Below are positions 13,129 through 21,149 of a DNA stretch of 34,576 bases, piece after piece (the first letter of the stretch is position 1; each line of letters opens with the position of its first letter). The DNA lies in assembly GCA_030637745.1 (NCBI GenBank), contig DAOWFX010000017.1, positions 1-34,576 on the forward strand, in the 5' to 3' direction. The stretch comes from JAGLOK01 sp023139005 (lineage in GTDB: Bacteria > Bacillota > Clostridia > Christensenellales > UMGS416). The notes below the pieces were generated by a model. That model did no database searches and was not told the DNA's origin. It worked only from the letters and a program-made list of their open reading frames with translations. The position numbers were made by a program, and so were the translations under genes.

Positions 13129-15654
13129 TTATTCTATGATCGTTCCATCAATTGCGTTAATAGTCATTATAGGCTGATGACCGTATATAAAACGATGGAT
13201 ATGAAGTGCATATTCATCATCATCTCTATTCTCTAAATATTCTTGCGCGTTAAACTCACTGATTACTTCCCCAAAGACATGCCATACAGGAATTATAAGA
13301 ACTTGTCCTTCATATTCTCCGCCTTCAACATACATTCTACTCATCACAATCTCATCGACTAATATCGTATTATTAGAAGTATTGTCAGGTATCTCATAGT
13401 TTCCAACTTGGTATACATTCTTCTTGAATATATTCATTACTTCATCAAATTCAATAAGCTCTATTCCACGTGATATCCAATGCGTTTTTGAAGGAAGAGC
13501 CAATTTTTCTGCTAAAATGATACCACTCTTATCCGCTACCATATAGGTGTCTATAGTGGGCCAAATGCTGTTTTTGTTGCAGTTATCTACCCAATCTTCA
13601 TAATCTATCTTGTACAATTCACTATCTGCAAGCAGAATAGGAAAATCATCATAAGAATTGTATCTACTATGCATTGTTGCAAAAGAGTAGCATTCATCGC
13701 TGATTAATTTTTGTCCATCATACACATTTAGATAGACACCTCGTGAAGAACTGTTCGGATTATATCCTATTGACTCCTGAAAGTCATCATACATATCAAC
13801 AACTTTATCTTGTAGTGGGCGCTTTCCTTTGTTTTCGTCCGACAAGGGCTTCGGTGGGTTTTGCCTTAAGACAAGATTTTGAGCTCCTGAATTTTCAAAA
13901 CGAAATGTTCCATGTTTTTTATCTAATACTATAGTGGCAAATGTAGCTTTACCCAAGTCAACCTCACCTACATTATTTGTGATAGTATAGATTTCCTCAT
14001 ATGGTTTATTTGATTCAGTAAATTCGAATAATTTATCTATGGCAATATAACCAAGCGCATCAACATATGTATTGAACTCAAATTTTACAGGATTACGAAT
14101 TGTTTCTCTCAATCCTTTTTTTCTAATTTCAATCTGTTCTATGTATAGAGATTCTATGTCACCTTGATTTACCATACCATATTCATTAAAACTTAACTTT
14201 GAAGAAAGTTTCTCAATTTCCTCCTGAACTTCTGCTTTGGTTCTTTCAATGTTTTTATGGTAAATTTTGTTGTCTCCAATCAAATATGTAATGATGTTAT
14301 CGATATATTCTTGATCAACATTCTGTGGGATAACCTCATACAAACTATTTGAGACACTAGAGGTATTTATTCTTGCATTGATATAAACGTCTGTTTTTCT
14401 GAAAACATTTTTTATTTCGTCCTCCCATGTTTCAGGCACATCATACTGATGTATTTCTTTATCATCTTTTATCTTCTCAATACGTTCCTTGCTCAATATC
14501 CTTGTGCTGACATCATTTATGCCCTGTGGAACACATGCTGTGGTAAAGCCTGCAAATATCATCACGACTGCGAGTATACAAGAGATAGTGATTGCAGTTT
14601 TTGATTTTTTATGCGGTTTAATCATTCGCGTAATCCTTTCTTTAATTGCATCGGCGTTGTCACAAAATGAAACAGTCACAGGAAGTGATATGTTATTTTT
14701 GGATACACGCACAACATCGACAAGTATTTGTGAATACGTATATCGCATATCGTGATTTCCTTCATCGACTACCATCCGGTCACATGCGATCTCTACATTT
14801 TCTTGAAACAATTTGAACGCTAAATATACTAAAGGATTAAACCAATGAATGACTTTTGCAACAAGCCAAATATAGTTGAACAATATATCGTGACGTTTAA
14901 TGTGACACAGTTCATGCGTTAATACATATTCCATGTCTTTATTATGCATCGATTGTATGGTTGCTTTTGGTATTAACAAGCATGGTTTGAAGTATCCAAA
15001 TATCATCGGAACATCAATCTGGTTGCACTCAAATATACGAATATCTCTTTTGATACGCAGACTTTTTAATTGTCTTCCGACAATTTCTAAAATATTGCGA
15101 TCCTGAACTATACTGCACTTTTCTAATGTTTTATTAAACAATATGATCTTTCTAGTAGCGTTTAGTATCATAAATAGTGCTCCTGTAGCCCAAAATGCAA
15201 ACAATATGCTCCACACGGAAACGCTTATCCCTTGATTTATCAGTGCAGCAGCAGGTACATTGATATCCATATTGTCATCAAGAACAGCAATCTCATTTAT
15301 ACCTATCACAGGAGAAACATCATTGCCAGCACGCACATCTTTGTCATTTGCAGTATCTGATGTTTTCACAGTTTCTGCACTTTCTACATCTATTGTATTC
15401 GTCATTGTATTATCCTGCACAGCACTTTCTGATACTGTTGCTTTCGTTGTAGGAGAACTCTCCACTTCAAATAAATGTATAGGCGATTGTATGGTCAATG
15501 GCATGCACAAACGAAAAAGCACCACCATCCAAAGTATGGCCATGACACCGATATGCATACGCTTTGCAAATACACTCTTTATCATAATAACAACAAAGAT
15601 CATGAAACTTGCAAAAATGGATATTTGAAATAATGTACTCATGAAGCTATTCAT
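13129..15654 (-). CDS. BlaR1/MecR1-like M56 metallopeptidase with novel sensor domain
   Basis: An 841-residue membrane protein. About four helices frame an M56 peptidase: the zinc motif VLTHELCHIKRHD, with CDRMVVDEG further on providing the downstream acidic ligand region, and NPLVYLAFKLFQENVE between them. After the helix ending in AGFTTAC a roughly 460-residue extracellular domain follows. In BlaR1 this position holds a penicillin-binding sensor with SxxK; no such motif is seen here, and the domain matches the separate protein at 11625-12950 instead. The signal sensed is therefore unknown. The ATG at 15654 overlaps the blaI stop by eight bases and has GGAG at a good distance; an upstream in-frame start at 15681 is not needed. 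It presumably cleaves the BlaI partner when triggered. Confidence 0.85.
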   Translation of the reverse strand: MNSFMSTLFQISIFASFMIFVVIMIKSVFAKRMHIGVMAILWMVVLFRLCMPLTIQSPIHLFEVESSPTTKATVSESAVQDNTMTNTIDVESAETVKTSDTANDKDVRAGNDVSPVIGINEIAVLDDNMDINVPAAALINQGISVSVWSILFAFWATGALFMILNATRKIILFNKTLEKCSIVQDRNILEIVGRQLKSLRIKRDIRIFECNQIDVPMIFGYFKPCLLIPKATIQSMHNKDMEYVLTHELCHIKRHDILFNYIWLVAKVIHWFNPLVYLAFKLFQENVEIACDRMVVDEGNHDMRYTYSQILVDVVRVSKNNISLPVTVSFCDNADAIKERITRMIKPHKKSKTAITISCILAVVMIFAGFTTACVPQGINDVSTRILSKERIEKIKDDKEIHQYDVPETWEDEIKNVFRKTDVYINARINTSSVSNSLYEVIPQNVDQEYIDNIITYLIGDNKIYHKNIERTKAEVQEEIEKLSSKLSFNEYGMVNQGDIESLYIEQIEIRKKGLRETIRNPVKFEFNTYVDALGYIAIDKLFEFTESNKPYEEIYTITNNVGEVDLGKATFATIVLDKKHGTFRFENSGAQNLVLRQNPPKPLSDENKGKRPLQDKVVDMYDDFQESIGYNPNSSSRGVYLNVYDGQKLISDECYSFATMHSRYNSYDDFPILLADSELYKIDYEDWVDNCNKNSIWPTIDTYMVADKSGIILAEKLALPSKTHWISRGIELIEFDEVMNIFKKNVYQVGNYEIPDNTSNNTILVDEIVMSRMYVEGGEYEGQVLIIPVWHVFGEVISEFNAQEYLENRDDDEYALHIHRFIYGHQPIMTINAIDGTIIE

Positions 15655-16039
15655 CGCGATTCTCCTTTGCACGAAGCTCATGGATTAGTTTTTCCAGGTC
15701 ATCGAGTTCTTTGTTGGAAATGTTTTCAGTCTTTGCAATCCCCGCCACCATGTGCGCGAGATTATCATAATGTTTGTTGAAAAATCTTCCCGCTCTATCG
15801 GACAAGTATTCTTCTTTTGAAACAATGGGATAGTACATGAAGAAACGTTTCTTCTCCTCTTTTGCACCCACCAGTTTCTTATCCATCAAACGCTTTAGGT
15901 AGGTACGCACAGTCTGCCGTGTCCAGCCTAGCGTCTTGTCCACTTCCTTGACAATATACGCGCTGGATACTTCCTTTTCTTCCCACAGTATCTCCATAAT
16001 GATGCTGTCCGCATCCGATAGTATTGGATAATTGCCCAT
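15647..16039 (-). CDS. BlaI/MecI-family repressor
   Basis: A 130-residue repressor. LSDADSIIMEILWEEKEVSS, then VDKTLGWTRQTVRTYLKRLM and DKKLVGAKEEKKRFFMYYPI are the BlaI winged helix. The region after YLSDRAGRFFNKHYDN forms the dimerisation helices and contains the usual cleavage region. GGAGG lies eight bases before the ATG. It is the first gene of a two-gene operon with the M56 protease, whose start overlaps its stop. Inverted repeats over its promoter suggest that it represses its own operon; the wider regulon is unknown. No beta-lactamase gene is in the window. Confidence 0.92.
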   Translation of the reverse strand: MGNYPILSDADSIIMEILWEEKEVSSAYIVKEVDKTLGWTRQTVRTYLKRLMDKKLVGAKEEKKRFFMYYPIVSKEEYLSDRAGRFFNKHYDNLAHMVAGIAKTENISNKELDDLEKLIHELRAKENRDE

Positions 16040-16060
16040 AGATAATACCTCCGTTTATGC

Positions 16061-16104
16061 GACGTATCATTTACGTCTACTAATAGACTACACCATTACG
16101 TCTA
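16061..16104. promoter_or_regulatory. Probable BlaI operators
   Basis: Overlapping dyads lie between the promoter and the gene: GACGTA-N5-TACGTC (16061-16077), GTCTA-CTAA-TAGAC (16075-16088) and TAGAC/GTCTA (16084-16104). ACGTCTA occurs twice. They cover the -10 and the start of transcription. Confidence 0.6.
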
Positions 16105-16113
16105 GTATGTCAA
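16085..16113 (-). promoter_or_regulatory. Promoter of the BlaI/M56 operon
   Basis: On the minus strand TTGACA (16113-16108), 17 bases, TAGTCT (16090-16085). The perfect -35 with a weak -10, both within dyad repeats, fits a repressed promoter. Confidence 0.65.
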
Positions 16114-16155
16114 ATTTTTGAAATGTATCCTTTTGTTAACCTTTTTTCAAAGCAA

Positions 16156-16182
16156 CAAAAAGAGCCATCTATCGACAGCTCT
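16156..16182 (-). terminator. Terminator of the DUF4380-like gene
   Basis: On the minus strand AGAGCTGTC, loop GATA, GATGGCTCT, then TTTTTG. Confidence 0.8.
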
Positions 16183-16208
16183 CATTCATATATCTTATAT
16201 GCTTTGCT

Positions 16209-17258
16209 CTAGCAGCACCCTTCCTCGCCGCAACCGCAACCATCATCATCGCAGTCACAATCGTCGTCGTCACATCCACAGTCATCCCCGCAACCGCACT
16301 CATGAGTGTGCTCTTCGCCCTTACAGCATCCACACGAATGTGCACTGTCATTGACACAGTCAGGTATAAACTCTGCCAGCAATTCGTCAATCTTGTCATC
16401 ATCACTTTCAGGGCATGCAATGTTATCAATCAAGCTCCAGCACTCAAGATGTACGATGCTTTGTTTATGTTCAATCTTCTGTAGTGGAGATAAGCTCTCC
16501 ATCTCCAGCATAAAGTCATTGGTGAATGTCTCATAATTCATGCCACCATCTGGATAGTCAGCACCTTGAGAATATTGAAACTTTTTAACAAATGCCATAC
16601 CCTCATAAAAGTACGCTGCCCACCCCAGTGGATTGGTTATTCCGAACTTAAAGCTTCCATCGTATCCCACTACTGACTTGAGTGTAATGTAGCGCTCTCC
16701 CCACCAAACACGAGGATCATTCATCTTTGAATATGGCCAAATCCCTAACCATCCATTTGCCAATAATCCCGTATCTTCGCGATTAACCGGCACAACTTCC
16801 ATACCACCTGGTGCCATCACAGACATAGCCCATGCAGCGAGTTCTACCGGCCATAGGTTGTTATTTGTGATGCAATGCTTGATTGCAACATTCGTGCCTA
16901 TTTCTTCAAGCATAACAAACATTTCTTTTCGAAGACCGGTTCCCTTTTCAAGGTTTCCGATGATGTGTACTCCACCTGTAATCTGCTTATATTCGATAGG
17001 TTCATTATCAGGCTCATAGGTCAATACATCATGCTCTGGAGACATCCATATTCTATGCCCACCGAGTATCTTCCATCCTGTTTTCTCATATGTTTCATCA
17101 ATCTTATTGCAAAACATGTTTGCTTTTCCGGTGAGCCCATATCGAATTACACGAGGACCCATATCCAGCGTAATTACAACCTCGACCTTCCCATTGGATA
17201 TCTCAACACATCTTCCAAATGCACCAAATTCGATTTCTTTGATCTTAATATTTGTCAT
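16209..17258 (-). CDS. DUF4380-like (galactose mutarotase-like fold) protein with metallothionein-like tail
   Basis: A 349-residue protein. The body (about 1-300) looks like an aldose-1-epimerase-type beta-sandwich: VVITLDMGPRVIRYGL, WKILGGHRIWMSPEHD with a His/Trp pattern, WAMSVMAPGGMEVVPVNRE, and HLECWSLI near its end. This resembles DUF4380 and other sugar-binding mutarotase-like proteins; no catalytic role is proven. The last 45 residues switch to a run of Cys, Asp and Gly with 13 cysteines and several histidines before them (HTHECGCGDD, then CDCDDDGCGCG and a final CC). This is a probable metal-binding appendage. GGAGG five bases before the ATG sets the start; the in-frame opening to 17279 is rejected. 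The promoter is TTGTAA-17-TAGAAT. Confidence 0.72.
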   Translation of the reverse strand: MTNIKIKEIEFGAFGRCVEISNGKVEVVITLDMGPRVIRYGLTGKANMFCNKIDETYEKTGWKILGGHRIWMSPEHDVLTYEPDNEPIEYKQITGGVHIIGNLEKGTGLRKEMFVMLEEIGTNVAIKHCITNNNLWPVELAAWAMSVMAPGGMEVVPVNREDTGLLANGWLGIWPYSKMNDPRVWWGERYITLKSVVGYDGSFKFGITNPLGWAAYFYEGMAFVKKFQYSQGADYPDGGMNYETFTNDFMLEMESLSPLQKIEHKQSIVHLECWSLIDNIACPESDDDKIDELLAEFIPDCVNDSAHSCGCCKGEEHTHECGCGDDCGCDDDDCDCDDDGCGCGEEGCC

Positions 17259-17310
17259 GTTTCCTCCACTCATATACACCTTTTATTACACTAACTAGTT
17301 ACTAATGATT

Positions 17311-17339
17311 ATTCTATCAACTTATATAACAACTTACAA
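17311..17339 (-). promoter_or_regulatory. Promoter of the DUF4380-like gene
   Basis: On the minus strand TTGTAA (17339-17334), 17 bases, TAGAAT (17316-17311). Confidence 0.6.
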
Positions 17340-17407
17340 TATCAATATGATATATGATCTCAACATACTAAACAATTGAATCAACAAGTTCATACTATAT
17401 ATGTCAT

Positions 17408-17436
17408 TTGCATAATACTCATTACTGATTTAAAAT
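17408..17436 (+). promoter_or_regulatory. Promoter of the DUF1292 gene
   Basis: TTGCAT (17408-17413), 17 bases, TAAAAT (17431-17436), 34 bases before the ATG. Confidence 0.55.
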
Positions 17437-17469
17437 GAAACTATACAAAAGTTTGCAGGGGGTACTATC

Positions 17470-17769
17470 ATGACAGATAATAAAGATATTGTTGAATTTG
17501 TAGCAGATAACGGAGACGTTATACAATTCGAAGTTGTTGATTACTTCTTGTTTGACGGAGAAGAGTATGTGATTCTTGCTGATCTAGGTAATGGATCTGA
17601 AGAAGTAAATGATGAAGATAAAGTTGATGTGTTCATCATGAAAGTAGTCGTTATAGATGATGACAACGAGGAGTTTGTAATGATACCTCCTGAGGTTGAA
17701 GATAAGGTACTAGACTTTGCAGGAAAATTACTAAAAGGCGAATTACCTAACGAGGATGAAATCCTCTAA
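17470..17769 (+). CDS. DUF1292-family protein
   Basis: A 99-residue acidic protein with the DUF1292 core: VEFVADNGDVIQFEVVDYF, then GEEYVILADL, a short acidic variable loop (EEVNDEDKVDV) and IMKVVVIDDDNEEFVMIPP. The family is common in Bacillota, where it is usually encoded next to yrrK and yrzL (ruvX), but here it stands alone. The C-terminal helix DKVLDFAGKLLKGE is longer than the usual domain end. A GGGGG ribosome binding site lies seven bases before the ATG. Function of the family is unknown. Confidence 0.85.
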   Translation: MTDNKDIVEFVADNGDVIQFEVVDYFLFDGEEYVILADLGNGSEEVNDEDKVDVFIMKVVVIDDDNEEFVMIPPEVEDKVLDFAGKLLKGELPNEDEIL

Positions 17770-17993
17770 ACAGTTTTACTTGAAAAGCACAATATTATTA
17801 TCTATATTACATAATTATAAAAATATTTACTTCGCTTTAACTAAATTATCTTGTATCCTAGCAATAACTTTATTATGATTTACAATTAGTATATAATAAC
17901 TAGATAGTTGTTTACTATATTTTTTATGCTAGCAAAATGAGCTTAACATTGTGCTTCAGATAAAAATAATGGTTAGCAAGAAAGAGACAATAT

Positions 17994-19139
17994 ATGACGT
18001 TACAAAGCTACTCTATAATAAATGCATATCTAATATTATTCATTGTTATTGGATTGATTCTTCCCGCATTAATTATCTATTTCAATTCATCATACAAAAA
18101 CTACTTTGCTTTGATAATCTCTGCAATTACTTTTGGAGTTTTATATTTTGCTATTGGGTGGAATATAATTATTTTATTACCTCTCATAATTTCAATTCTA
18201 CTGTCAGGTTTTCTAGGCAGCTATTTGAGACAAAATGAAATAGGGTTTTGGCAAGGCATGGGATATCTTATTGCTACAGAACTCATCGGTATTATGTTAG
18301 GTATGATAATTATATATTTCTCATATGGAAGGCAAGATATAATTGAACTTATAATTCAAGGTTTTAAATCTGCATACTCAAGTACTACCACAAATGATAT
18401 TATTGTAGATGCGCAACTAAATGTATTGACTATATTGGCTATGATGACTCCAGACAATGCTTTGACCTCCATAGATACAGTTGCATCTATGGGAATAACG
18501 GAAAAGATTGAAACAATCATCCCACTATTCAAAGAATCGCTAGCAAGTCTTCTTCCTTCATTTATTATGGGTTATGGTCTAATTAGTGGAATTTCAGCCT
18601 GGTGGATTTCATCATTGTTATTTGCAAGACGTGTTCGTCAAGACAAACAATTAAAAGGAATAAAAAACTTCAATCCCCCACCTGTCTTTAGCTCTTGGAA
18701 AGCCCCAAGATGGTTGACAAATATAATGCTATTACTACTCTTCAGTGCTATGATTATCCAATTAGCTAGCATTGCAATACTTCAAAGTGCAGCTATTGCT
18801 ATTCAAAATGTTGTTATCATAGTTATATCATTACAAGGTCTTGCAGTAATTAACTGGTGGCTGAAAAGAAAAAAAGTGAATCATATCATTATTATTGTTA
18901 TAAGCAGTATTTCTGTAATATTCCTTAGCTTCACATTACCATGGATTGGTTTAGCTGATATCATTTTCTCCGTTCGTACTTTAGATAGACACAAAGAAAT
19001 AATAAATAAAAATATTAAGAATCAAACAAGCGAACAAGGGAATCCATCTAATATCAATAATGATAAAAATAACGAGAACAATAGTACTAACAATGAGAAA
19101 GATGCCAATGATGATTCAACTGAAAGCGAGGAGAAATAA
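17994..19139 (+). CDS. DUF2232 (YybS-like) membrane protein
   Basis: A 381-residue membrane protein with about eight hydrophobic segments, of the DUF2232/YybS type that precedes rplI in many Bacillota. The FxLPSFIMGYGLISGISAW-like region (here LLPSFIMGYGLISGISAWW) is typical of the family's C-terminal helices. The last 50 residues are a hydrophilic Asn/Glu/Asp-rich tail in the cytoplasm. In B. subtilis the order is yybS-gdpP-rplI-dnaC; gdpP is missing here, and the stop overlaps the rplI start by one base, giving tight coupling. A TATAAT at 17892-17897 may be its promoter. GAAAGAGA precedes the ATG. Confidence 0.8.
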   Translation: MTLQSYSIINAYLILFIVIGLILPALIIYFNSSYKNYFALIISAITFGVLYFAIGWNIIILLPLIISILLSGFLGSYLRQNEIGFWQGMGYLIATELIGIMLGMIIIYFSYGRQDIIELIIQGFKSAYSSTTTNDIIVDAQLNVLTILAMMTPDNALTSIDTVASMGITEKIETIIPLFKESLASLLPSFIMGYGLISGISAWWISSLLFARRVRQDKQLKGIKNFNPPPVFSSWKAPRWLTNIMLLLLFSAMIIQLASIAILQSAAIAIQNVVIIVISLQGLAVINWWLKRKKVNHIIIIVISSISVIFLSFTLPWIGLADIIFSVRTLDRHKEIINKNIKNQTSEQGNPSNINNDKNNENNSTNNEKDANDDSTESEEK

Positions 19140-19591
19140 TGAAAGTCATTTTACTAAAAGATGTTAAAGGTAGTGGTAAGCAGGGAGATGTCATCAATGT
19201 ATCCGATGGGTATGCAAGAAATTTTCTTCTTCCCAAAAATCTTGCAAAAGCTGCAACAAATACCGCAGTGAATGAAATAAACAAACAAAAAGAAAGTTTA
19301 AGGATAAAAGAAGAAGAACAGAAAGCAAAAGCAGAAAAGCTAGCTTCTGGAATAGAAGAAATGACCGTCACCATATATGTAAAGACAGGGGAAGGTGACA
19401 GGCTTTTTGGTTCTGTTTCTACATCAGATATTGCACAAGCTCTAAAAAAAGAATATGATATTGAAGTAGATAAAAAGAAGATTACACTTACCGATCACAT
19501 CAAGTTGATTGGTGAATACGAGTGCAAGGTAAAGCTTTATGCTAATGTTTCAGCAAATTTAAAAGTAATAATTGCCAAGAAGAATAAATAA
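19139..19591 (+). CDS. rplI: 50S ribosomal protein L9
   Basis: A 150-residue protein of the normal length. MKVILLKDVKGSGKQGDVI and VSDGYARNFLLPKNLA are the diagnostic N-terminal rRNA-binding domain. A charged connecting helix (about 45-75) leads to the C-terminal domain GDRLFGSVSTSDIAQAL. It binds 23S rRNA at the L1 stalk base and supports translational fidelity. It is coupled to the upstream membrane protein by a TAATG overlap and followed by dnaB, the usual arrangement in Bacillota. Confidence 0.98.
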   Translation: MKVILLKDVKGSGKQGDVINVSDGYARNFLLPKNLAKAATNTAVNEINKQKESLRIKEEEQKAKAEKLASGIEEMTVTIYVKTGEGDRLFGSVSTSDIAQALKKEYDIEVDKKKITLTDHIKLIGEYECKVKLYANVSANLKVIIAKKNK

Positions 19592-19604
19592 GAAAGGTTT
19601 AGCT

Positions 19605-20969
19605 ATGAGTCAACAAAACATTGCTGGCGGACGCATACCACCACACAATTTAGATGCAGAAAAGTCATTGTTAGGTGCAATGATACTCTCGCAAAAGGCT
19701 GCTTCTCAAGGGATTGAAAGGCTAAATTCTGAAGACTTCTATCTTGGAGCACATGCTAGAATATTTGAGTCAATGATAGAACTTGCTGCCAAGGGAAATT
19801 CAATCGACCTTATCACATTAAGCGATAGACTTGAAACTGATGGTGCACTTGAAGCTGTTGGTGGTCCATCTTATGTTGCCGAACTATCACAGTTTGTACC
19901 TACAGCATCCAACATGCAGCAATACATAAACATTGTTAAGTCTGACTCTACACTACGAAGATTAATAGAGGCATCCGGAGAAATAACTGATGAATGTTAT
20001 GAGGATACCCTTGAGCTGTCTCAAATACTCGCAGGTGCAGAAAAAAGAATATTTGACATATCGCAAAAAGAAAATAAGCGCTCATTTGTTAATATGAAGC
20101 AAGGTGTTTCTGAGACTCTTAAAACCATTGAAGAGCGTTATGCTAATCCAAGTGCTGTAACGGGATTGAAAAGTGGATTTCCAACAATGGATAAGCGTTT
20201 GACAGGATTTCAACCTGGACAACTAATACTTATTGCAGCTCGACCAAGTATGGGTAAAACAGCCCTGATGCTTGACATTGCACAACAAACAGCCAGGTTA
20301 AATGATGATGCAAAGATAGCAGTTTTTCAACTCGAGATGCCCTATGAGCATTTGATTGAGAGAATGATTTCAGGAATTGGAAGTATACCATTGCAAAACA
20401 TTCGTACTGGAAGACTTACTGATAAAAATTGGGATACATTGAATGAAACAGCAGATACATTAAGTGACTGCAAAATATTTATTGACGATTCTTCTGGAGT
20501 TACTGTAATGGAAATGTTATCAAAATGTAGAAGATTAAAAATCGAGCATGGTCTTTCTTTGGTTATTATTGATTATCTGCAACTCATGTCTTCTGTAGGC
20601 AAAAGACAAAGTGAGTCACGACAACAAGAAGTTTCATCTATTACTCGCGCTTTGAAGTTAATGGCTCGTGAACTTGAAGTTCCTGTTATACTTGGGTCCC
20701 AATTGTCCCGTGCACCTGAACAACGCGTTGACCATCATCCAATGTTGTCTGACCTTAGAGAATCTGGTGCGATTGAACAAGACGCTGATATTGTTATGTT
20801 TATCTATCGTGATGACTATTATAAGCAAAAAGAAGGAAGAACAGATGAAATAACAAACATTGCAGAAATAATGATTGCAAAACAACGCAATGGTCCAACA
20901 GGTACAGTTGAACTATCTTGGGACGCTGAGAATGCATCGTTCCGTGACATTACAACTGTTTATGATTAA
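19605..20969 (+). CDS. dnaB: Replicative DNA helicase
   Basis: A 454-residue helicase. The N-terminal DnaB domain (PPHNLDAEKSLLGAMILS, then SNMQQYINIVK) is followed by the RecA-like ATPase: linker TGLKSGFPTMDKRLTGFQPG, Walker A ARPSMGKTAL, Walker B VIIDYLQLM, the arginine finger region SQLSRAPEQRVDH and SDLRESGAIEQDADIVMFI. It unwinds DNA ahead of the replisome. GAAAGG seven bases before the ATG at 19605 marks the start; an in-frame opening at 19572 overlaps rplI and is not used. It is the last gene of the DUF2232-rplI-dnaB operon and is closed by a terminator. Confidence 0.98.
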   Translation: MSQQNIAGGRIPPHNLDAEKSLLGAMILSQKAASQGIERLNSEDFYLGAHARIFESMIELAAKGNSIDLITLSDRLETDGALEAVGGPSYVAELSQFVPTASNMQQYINIVKSDSTLRRLIEASGEITDECYEDTLELSQILAGAEKRIFDISQKENKRSFVNMKQGVSETLKTIEERYANPSAVTGLKSGFPTMDKRLTGFQPGQLILIAARPSMGKTALMLDIAQQTARLNDDAKIAVFQLEMPYEHLIERMISGIGSIPLQNIRTGRLTDKNWDTLNETADTLSDCKIFIDDSSGVTVMEMLSKCRRLKIEHGLSLVIIDYLQLMSSVGKRQSESRQQEVSSITRALKLMARELEVPVILGSQLSRAPEQRVDHHPMLSDLRESGAIEQDADIVMFIYRDDYYKQKEGRTDEITNIAEIMIAKQRNGPTGTVELSWDAENASFRDITTVYD

Positions 20970-21021
20970 TCACTAATTCTACTTATATCTTGTAGATAGA
21001 CTGCTAATAATATATCACTGG

Positions 21022-21044
21022 AGGCACTCTTTAAGAGTGCTTTT
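21022..21044 (+). terminator. Terminator of the rplI-dnaB operon
   Basis: GCACTCT, loop TTA, AGAGTGC followed by TTTT. Confidence 0.85.
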
Positions 21045-21046
21045 CC

Positions 21047-21075
21047 TTGACGATATATGAATATTATTATACAAT
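21047..21075 (+). promoter_or_regulatory. Promoter of mreB
   Basis: TTGACG (21047-21052), 17 bases, TACAAT (21070-21075), directly after the dnaB terminator. It gives a leader of about 70 bases. Confidence 0.8.
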
Positions 21076-21149
21076 GGTGATAATATATTGTAATGTAAAT
21101 GTAACATTTGTTTATTAGTGTAAAATAATAAGAAACGAGGATTTTCCAT

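Noticed and set aside
16118..16536. Plus-strand His/Arg-rich open frames
   Set aside because: They are mirror images of the Cys/Asp-rich tail of the minus-strand DUF4380-like gene and have no ribosome binding sites.
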